A stretch of DNA of 64,000 nucleotides from Ephemerocybe angulata (taxonomy: Eukaryota; Basidiomycota; Agaricomycetes; Agaricales; Psathyrellaceae). The stretch covers positions 225,868-289,867 of the forward strand of contig JAACJK010000175.1 in NCBI GenBank assembly GCA_013368325.1, given 5' to 3'. Position 1 is the first letter of the stretch; each line of letters starts with the position of its first letter. A model generated the notes under the pieces. The model searched no databases and was not told where the DNA came from. It worked only from the letters and a program-made list of their open reading frames with translations. This document shows positions 57,339-64,000 of this stretch, in pieces. A program made the translations under genes and the position numbers.

Positions 57339-60093
57339 TTACGAGCCCAAGTCCATCTCCTCGTCGCCCATGTCCACGTCCTCGGCTTCCGAAAGGGATA
57401 GGTCCGCAAAGCTCCTGTGACCCGAAGGTCCCGGGGTGGGAAGATCGTCAATCTCGACGTACTGGGGCTTCTGTCGTTGCTTGGGCTGAGGGGTGGGAGG
57501 AGCGGGGGAGGGGAGAGTCAGGCCATGGTAAGAGTACCAGTTGAGAAGCGCTTCGGGGGCATTGGACGTATCCCTTCGGACGCCGTTCCTGTCAAACAGG
57601 TACAAGTCGTCGACCCTAATCCTCAAGGCCCGGAAGATATGGTTGAAGTGACCCCGGTGCCTAGGGTCTGGAGAAACGCCGAAGTATTCCATTGCGCCGG
57701 TCGAGGGGGAGACAAGCATGGGGCTGCTCTTCCACAGGTAGAAGTCGAGGAGACACGTCTCCAACTCGCACCCACAGTGCAAGTAGTATGCTTCACCTAT
57801 CTTGCGGAAGAAGGTGAGCAGTTCGGCTTCGCCCATGCCGCTGACGACTGGCGGGACCTTGTGCGGGTTGTCGTTATGCGATGGCAGCCTCTTGATTACA
57901 AGACTTTTGGCTGGCCCTGGAACCTTGGCGACCGACGAAGGAAGGGCGGTCGTTGTCTGCGATGGACTGAAGGGAACACCGGTGACCTTCTTGTCGAACT
58001 TAGGCTTCCTAACCGTCCCTTTCAGCTCCCTGCTGTCCTGGTCGTTGACGAGGCACTGGTGATCGAGGACGCTGTGATACGCGCACTTTGTCTGACCGGT
58101 GCCGTTGTCCAAGAGAAACATAGACATGGCCAGGATGCGAGATGTCGTGGCAGACTCCGGCAGGTACTCCTGGACCTTCCGGGCCTTGCTACGGATCCGA
58201 CCAGATAGCATGAGATTGTGAGTGATGAAGTTGTGCATAGAATTCTCGCCGGCCACTGTGAGGAAGGACATTGTCAATAACTCTTTTTTTGGACGAAGCG
58301 TGGACGGACAAACTCACGTGCAAATTTATTGTCCTCCTCCGCGAGCTCCGCCTTCGTAAGGATCTGAGGCACCGACTCAGGTTCTGATCCCTCGCGAAGT
58401 AATTGGAAATCGGCGTCATCGATCAACCGCATGCCCTCGTCCTCTGGCTTCATTTTCGATTTTCCCTTGCCTTTTGCACCGGCCTTGGGCCCCGTTCGTT
58501 TGGCGCCTAGAGAAGAAGGTTCGTATTAGCCGTCAAGGTACAACTGAGATGCACATAACTTCAGAACACGTACGTTTTACGGTGGGCTTCACAGGCCCTG
58601 GGGTATCGGAGTCACTCGAGATCACAATGACCTCCAAGTCAGCATCCGGCTTTCGCTTGTTTGAACCTTTAGGAGGGAGACGATCGGCAGCCTCCACCTT
58701 GGGCTTGATATGTACTATGAATTTTGTATGATCGTGAGTTCCAATTGAATGAACAGTGTTTACGGATCCGGAGGCGTACCTTGCTGGGCTGTAGCGATGG
58801 GCGGCGCGCCACTCGCGGGAGGAGGAAGAGCGGCCTCCTGTGCCTCGGGTTTGACAGGCTGCATAGGATCTTGGGACAACGTCAGCTCTTACTCAGAGAA
58901 ATGGTGTGTAGAGAGATGGACACATACCTTGTTGGGCTGGACGTACGGGCACGGGGCGTTCAGGGAGAGGAACGGCAACCTCCTGTGCCTCTGGCTTCAC
59001 ACGAGTCAAAGGAGCTTGAATGTACGTTAGCTCATATTGTAGTCATGAACGGGTATCACACGAACCTTGACCGACTGGGGGAACAAAGGAAGATGCAGGA
59101 GGAAGTACAACCTCCTGTGCCTCAGGCTTGATGACACCAGTTGTGGTGGGAACGACATTTGGAGTAAGAGGTGCGGAGGTCTCGGTGACAGGGGGAAGCG
59201 CCGCATCAACTACTCCAACAGGCGCAGCGGTCGGAGCGGTCGGCGGGATGACGGCCTCTACAACGTTAGCGGGCACAGGGACCGGAGGAACGACCGCGTT
59301 GATGACTGGAGGAGAAGCGGGATCGACGACTTCAGAGGGAGCAGTGACCTCGTTGACTGGAGGAGAAGCGGGATCGACGACCTCAGAGGGAGCAGTGACC
59401 TCGTTGACTGGAGGAGAAGCGGGATCCACCACTCGAGAGGGCGCAGTGACCTCGTTGACCGGAGGGGTGGCGGTGGCCTCTTCGACCGGCGGAACTGCAG
59501 TGTTGACGGCTCCAGGAGGTGCAGTGGGCTCGCTGACCGGAGGGAGAGCCGCAGAGGTCTCGTTGACGGGGGGAGGAGTAGAGCCGACGCCTCCGGCTTC
59601 AGGGAGCGCAGTGGCTTGGTTGAGCGAGGGGGGAGAGGCGGAACTGACGACCTCAGAAGTCGCAGTCGCCTCGTTGTCCGGGTGGCGGTCAGTGTTGACG
59701 GGGGGAGGAGTGGAGCTGACTCCTCCGGCTTGAGGGGGCGCAGCGGCTTGGTTGAGCGAGGAAGGAGCCGCGGACTCGGAGTCCTCTGGCACAGGAGATA
59801 GAGATGAACCTCTCTCCTCAGACCTCACTTGCGCCATGGCGCCTTCAATACCAGCCAACCGTTGTTTCATGATGTTGACCTTCCTCGAAATGTGCGAATA
59901 GGTCAACTTCTGCGATCGAGCGAAGTCCCTCCTTTTTTCCAAGTCTTCAAGTTCTCCCGTGGAGAACTTGAACGCTGCTTCAAGGGACGCTGTCAAGACC
60001 ATTTAGTTACATGCGCGTCGTCGCGAGTGCCCTACACACCAATTTTTTCAGAGTAGGGGAGGAGCCGATTGCTCTCTAGGAAGGCGTCCATGA
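57339..60093 (-). CDS. disordered protein with repeated SUMO-type motifs
   Basis: Starts MDAFLESNRLLPYSEKIASL and continues EAAFKFSTGELEDLEKRRDF, a likely coiled coil. A Pro/Val/Ser-rich region follows with three 17-residue copies of the type PASPPVNEVTAPSEVVD (59308-59460). Then come serial short exons carrying VIKPEAQEVVLPP, TRVKPEAQEVAVPL, QPVKPEAQEAALPP and VHIKPKVEAADRL. The next part has DADLEVIVISSDSDTPG (a hydrophobic-plus-acidic SUMO-interaction-like motif), a basic K/G stretch (KGKGKSKMK), and a C-terminal folded-looking part (GVSPDPRHRGHFNHIFRALR, SYHGLTLPSPAPPTPQ). It ends DVDMGDEEMDLGS. [IV]-K-P-E fits the psi-K-x-E SUMO-acceptor consensus. No known domain name applies. The ATG at 60093 is the first in frame; upstream frames are open but lack ATG. 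Confidence 0.7.
59308..59460 (-). repeat. three 51-bp tandem repeats in coding sequence
   Basis: Copies begin near 59308, 59359 and 59410 and encode PASPPVNEVTAPSEVVD-type units of 17 residues. The third copy has more changes. The 51-bp length keeps the frame. Confidence 0.85.
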
Positions 60094-60833
60094 CAGCTGT
60101 ACGCGCTGTAAGTATCGGACCCTGAATACACCTCGAAAGCACACACCTTGAGCGGACGTTGGTTGAGCGGACATTCTGGGTATTCAATGCTTTCAGAGAG
60201 TCGGTTTCACGTCTGAGTGGGAGTGTAGACAAAGGATGGGGGCAGGAACGTCCATTTGGGGTCGTTTACTATCCGTGAAAAGGTCCAAGGGGCACGGCCG
60301 GCCGATGAGAGCATATGGAAGGGAGGAGACACGAGTGCGCGCAACACGCGTCCATTCATGAGGCGAACAAGACATCTTGACGATTGGATGCGCGTCCGAT
60401 GGCGGTCGTTGATACCAGCTGATACCAGGAGCCCGGAGGAGACATGCATGCTCGCGACACGCATGCAATCTTAAGCTAAGTAGACATCTTGACGATTGTA
60501 TGCGCGTCCGATGGCTGTGGTTGATACGACCCATCTTGCTCATCGACTGTAAAAACGCTGTGGTAGGCCTTAATGCTCTGTACAACGGAAATAGAAGAGA
60601 GATATACTGGCTGTGTACCTTGTGGCATGAGACGAATCCAAGTGGGTTGAACTTGGCCTTTCACTTCGACATAGATGATTCAGATAGGGCAGCCTGATGC
60701 CGTCGCGTCGCGGTTCATTTTACCACCACATGACCGTGTAGATTCTCATCAGTGATCTTCGCGAAGTTGATCCCTGTGTATCATTATGGACGGGCGCCAA
60801 CTGCTCCGCGCTTGGGTTAAAAAATAAAAAAGA
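60094..60833. other. intergenic with imperfect 112-bp duplication
   Basis: Within about 740 bp, GAGACA..ACATCTTGACGATT..GCGCGTCCGATGGC..GTTGATAC occurs twice (about 60326-60416 and 60438-60528), with a period near 112 bp. Short frames here are shadows of this repeat. No gene is called. Confidence 0.6.
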
Positions 60834-61958
60834 TCATATGGTAACAGACTTGAAAAAATCATATGCCCAACCAGGCCCAACCCTGAGCATTGAGCGATTC
60901 TCGGGGTCAAGGCCACCGTTCCAGAACCCAGGTATTGGGCCCCAAAACCCCCATCGAAACCATGTCCATGAGTGCGCGGTATGTATATGGGAACTCGATG
61001 CTATTCTTAATCTACTCCTGAAACTCAGTGGCCTCAGCCTCGTGCTCGTCTTCGCTAATTTTGGCCTCCAGGCCGACACTCTCCTCGTTCGCTTGGCTTG
61101 AGATCCGTCCCAGCACGCTAACCCCGTTTCACTACTGCCATCGCTATCATACTCATCCTCTGACGAATCTAATGCCTCTGGGAATGGGTCATTTAAATCA
61201 GGATCTATTCCAAAAGCCGCCAGACCAAAAGGACTGTGTGGGGAGTGTGATGAGGTGGTGGTAAATAACGAACAGTAGATACACGTACTCGTCAACAGCA
61301 GATGAAGTCCCAGACCTTCCATCTATTCCAAAAGCCGCCACACCAAAAGGACTGTGTGGGGAGTGTGATGAGGTGGTGGTAAATAACGAACAGTAGATAC
61401 ACGTACTCGTCATCAGCAGATAAAGTACTGCGACCCTTCCCAGACCTTCCAGCTTGACTGGCTCTAACATGAAACGTATCAGGCAGGCACATATATCGAG
61501 AAAGAAAAGGGAATACGCACTTGGCTACTGCAGACGTGTTGCTCTTCCTGGGCGAAGATCTATCACCCAACGAGGGATAAGCTGGAACTGTACCGATGGG
61601 CACGTAACGACGGCCAAGCGTGTGTCTCCCTGACGGACTCTTGATGATAACGAGGTCTTCCTCTAAGCCTGCATCCCTTAGCTCCTTCCCCCGAGCCACA
61701 GATCTACACAGGATGCGGGAAAAATCAGGCTACAGTCCTTCTCGCAGTGCAGTGACTTACTCCTTATACTGCTCCGACATCTTCTTGGGCCTGCGGCCTA
61801 CGTGGTCCCCCTGAGCTTTACGTTTTTGCGCTGACCTACAGCACTATTCGCATTATTAGGAGTAGCTGCTGTGATACTTGGAAGACTTACACAGGGAGGA
61901 GAGGAAGCTCTCGAGATGGCAAAACCTGGGATGCATCTGCTGATGTGGGGTTGCTCAT
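60834..61958 (-). CDS. unknown protein with duplicated 63-nt exon
   Basis: Starts MSNPTSADASQVLPSRELPL; exons then read SAQKRKAQGDHVGRRPKKMS, SVARGKELRDAGLEEDLVII and KSPSGRHTLGRRYVPIG. Exon B (61463-61407, 57 nt) gives ASQAGRSGKGRSTLSADD. Exon A (61351-61289, 63 nt) gives DPFGVAAFGIDGRSGTSSAV. Exon C starts at 61233 with DPFGLAAFGIDPDLNDPFPE, ALDSSEDEYDSDGSS, then a long basic/aromatic tail to 60834. The two introns B-A and A-C are both 55 nt, and exon A plus its intron repeats with a 118-bp period. A rival 3' frame of exon C reads ISSQANEESVGLEAKISEDE and stops at 61012; it looks more protein-like than the tail and would need a further splice or an indel. Basic N-terminus suggests a nuclear protein. 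Function unknown. Confidence 0.6.
61203..61441 (-). repeat. 118-bp tandem exon-intron duplication
   Basis: Two copies from about 61203 and 61321, nearly identical over 118 bp. Each includes a polypyrimidine/CACACAG acceptor, most of exon A or C and the GTACGTG donor of the exon before it. Confidence 0.9.
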
Positions 61959-62912
61959 GGTATTGTCGATGGTGGTGTCGATGAAAGAGTGTGCAAGGTC
62001 ACGGGGAGAATGCATGATAGATCAGATTCCGCCGGAGGTTGATGTGATCCGTCATGGCATATGCCGTTACGGAGCTTTGTTGCGCGCCTCTGCGATATTT
62101 GTGAGCGCCTCTTGACGTTCCCGCCCTATCACACACAGCCCTTTGTAGGATTTCGAAGATATTATGTATCTCAGTGATTTAGACCAGCAAAAACTATACT
62201 CAGATAATTCTCCAGTAAGCCTCGCGCCATCCTCTAGCGATAGCGAGTACATTAGGCAGTGAGTACGTGCGTGAAGCGACGTACAAAGTACTTTCATCTC
62301 TTGACACCTTCCACGCCACTATAAATTCAGTGAGACTCGCAGGGTAGTCTAAAGCTAGGCTCACACCTTCCTTTTGTGACAGCAGGGACATCAGGCAGCC
62401 AGTGCGCGCCCCCTTGTGCGCGAAGTACAATGTGCGTTCATATGCGACGTACGAGCACTCATTTTCCGCCAGTATTCTACAGTTCAGTAAGATTGATCTG
62501 CAAGAAGTTTAACGAGCAGTGTCTGACAGTGAAAGGGTGCGTACCTCATTCTACTGTTGCTAAATCCGAGCTGGCAAGGTGCGACTTGACGCCCTTCCTT
62601 TGTCACTTGGTTTAGTATGATATATGTTTATATATGTCTAGATTTTTTCATAGCATGTACTGTGTGCTATTCATTTATTATTCTACGTACATACTTTTAC
62701 TTTAAATGTATTGAGCGAGCCTGGAGAGCATGAACAGTCTTGATGGTGGAGTAAACGTGAGACGAAACGCGCAAGTCAGACGCGGAACTGTGAATCCTTA
62801 CCGGTTTCGACTTTAGCAACAACCATCAAGCTCACCCCACCCCCACTCGAGTACGGGTCGTCCAGACTGCGCACTCACTACAGCTGGTATAGTAAATTCT
62901 AGTATAGCTGAA
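61959..62912. other. intergenic with degenerate repeat
   Basis: About 950 bp between divergent genes. Two related minus-strand stretches (about 62219-62291 and 62358-62431) both encode an ARTxCLM..LS..xG-like string, so they are old duplicates about 139 bp apart. No supportable gene. Confidence 0.45.
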
Positions 62913-63778
62913 ATGGGGCGCCCTGTTCTCTATAAAACGGAGGAGGAGAAAAAGGCCGCTGCATGCGAACGAAGCAGGAAGTACTATGAACGGTTAGGGC
63001 CCGGCATCCTTGTACCACTTACGCCGTCCAACTGACTTTATTGCAGATTCCGGGAGAACATCTCCATTTCCAGGAAGCAGAAATATGCAGCCAAAAGGCG
63101 TAACGATCCTTCGAAGCATGAGAAAGTAAAGTTGTTAAATCTGACGAGGAGCGCAAGTACGACAATCGTCAGAAAAGCAATCGGTCATATCAGCGGTGCG
63201 TACTTCATTGATTGTATACATGGATGCGCTCTCAAAAATGGGTGTACATTTCTAGAAGGAAATCTGCCCCAAAGAATGAAGGCAGTAGTAGCAAACAATC
63301 GAAACCGGCGAGTGATTTAAGGTGTGTTAAACGAGCGACAAATGCCATTCCATACCTCATAGGAACTGTGTTTCTTAGCACTGCAGTGGTTAGCCGCCGG
63401 CCTCCGAGGGACATCTGGGAAGGGCATACCAAATTTCTCCTCACATCCTACAAGGACATGCTGGAAAATAGGTCGCTTCGCGAGTTCCTGGAGGATATTT
63501 CAGCTCGGTACATCGAGAGTGGTGTGGTCGAGGACCTTGTATTGGTCTTGCCGCGCCTAATCCGGCTTCGAGAAGGTGTTTACGCCCATGAGCAAGATAT
63601 CTCATTGGAGGTGGGAGCAGCAGCTCAACTTGGTGAGCTCGAAGCGCTGGGTGCCAAAATAGACCAAGCTGTGGAGATGATTCAGGACTTGGAGACATGG
63701 CCAGGTTCCGTGGGCACGACGAATTTATTGATTTGTATAGCGAGGGTGACCTGTACTATCAGAGATCACATTTGTTAG
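62913..63778 (+). CDS. MGRP-type small basic protein of mushroom fungi
   Basis: Starts MGRPVLYKTEEEKKAAACER, SRKYYER, then after an intron (GTTAGG..TTGCAG) FRENISISRKQKYAAKRRND. Later parts are KSDEERKYDNRQKSNRSYQR and RKSAPKNEGSSSKQSKPASD, joined by a GTGCGT..TTCTAG intron (about 63196-63255). The C-terminal part is helical and ends RVTCTIRDHIC, after WEGHTKFLLTSYKDMLENRS, LREFLEDISARYIESGVVED and VGAAAQLGELEALGAKIDQA. The MGRPxLY-KTxEEK start is a recurrent one in Agaricomycetes; it looks like a basic DNA-binding-like region, but function is unknown. Between RRNDPSKHEK and VVKSDEERK (about 63126-63150) the frame changes without a visible intron, so a small indel may break this copy. Confidence 0.6.
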
Positions 63779-64000
63779 ATTGAATGGCATGCAAGTTGAC
63801 ATCCAAGGGATGTTATACTCCTTCTCTTTCTGTTGAACTCCGTTCTGAGCTACCAGGAAGGTATTAACTGACGTCGAGCGTGACTTTATCAATACGATAC
63901 TTATGTGATTATAGACAGTAACTCAATATCGAATGAAGGGCAAAGGATAAAAGATATCATTTCGATGGTGACAGGAAAAATATTGAGGTAATGGAGGGTG

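Overview
The window reads as nuclear DNA of a mushroom-forming basidiomycete (Agaricomycetes). Genes are compact and rich in short introns of about 47-60 nt with GT..AG ends, they lie on both strands without operons, and several products belong to families typical of or expanded in these fungi (FunK1-type kinase, a lineage-specific 'hypothetical' family, MGRP-type small basic protein, F-box and BTB proteins, I9-type inhibitor). No tRNA, rRNA or CRISPR array was recognised.

Layout. 0-10 kb: partial unknown gene at the left edge, Abp1 (actin patches), a type-B carboxylesterase, an Agaricomycete-specific gene, and VPS25 (ESCRT-II), all on the minus strand. 10-18 kb: plus-strand CDF metal transporter divergent from VPS25, a seven-TM-like fungal membrane protein, and STT3 (oligosaccharyltransferase catalytic subunit). 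17.6-20.5 kb: minus-strand cytochrome P450 and a small I9 inhibitor. 20.8-26 kb: two RING/coiled-coil proteins flanking ribosomal protein L11, whose first exon is only the ATG. 27-36 kb: BTB protein, FunK1 kinase, and two tandem secreted class-3 lipases. 36-45.4 kb: a small unknown multi-exon gene with unclear 5' end, an MFS anion/vitamin permease, dynamin-like Vps1, and an F-box/LRR-like protein. 45.8-47.6 kb: a decayed non-LTR retrotransposon (RT plus RNase H). 48.4-51.8 kb: BCS1-family AAA ATPase with a long charged tail.

53-62 kb is the most unusual part. An array of 14 cassettes, each exactly 36 nt, lies in tandem units of mainly 188 or 146 bp. Most cassettes are bounded by an acceptor-like TTCTACAG and a donor-like GTAAG. 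A single spliced frame can be followed from an ATG at 53381 through the cassettes to a stop at 55827 (840 nt, 279 residues). This resembles a micro-exon gene built by repeated exon-intron duplication, and it is the best candidate here for an undescribed system. The next genes show the same habit: one (57.3-60.1 kb) carries serial exons that each hold a SUMO-acceptor-like [IV]-K-P-E motif plus a SUMO-interaction-like motif, and another (60.8-62 kb) carries a 118-bp tandem duplication of a 63-nt exon and its 55-nt intron. The window ends with an MGRP-type gene.

The genes are independent units covering secretion and glycosylation (STT3), membrane traffic (Vps1, Vps25, Abp1), mitochondria (BCS1), metal and nutrient transport (CDF, MFS), extracellular hydrolysis (esterase, lipases) and regulation (RING, BTB, F-box, FunK1). 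All exon models were read by eye, so splice sites are provisional.
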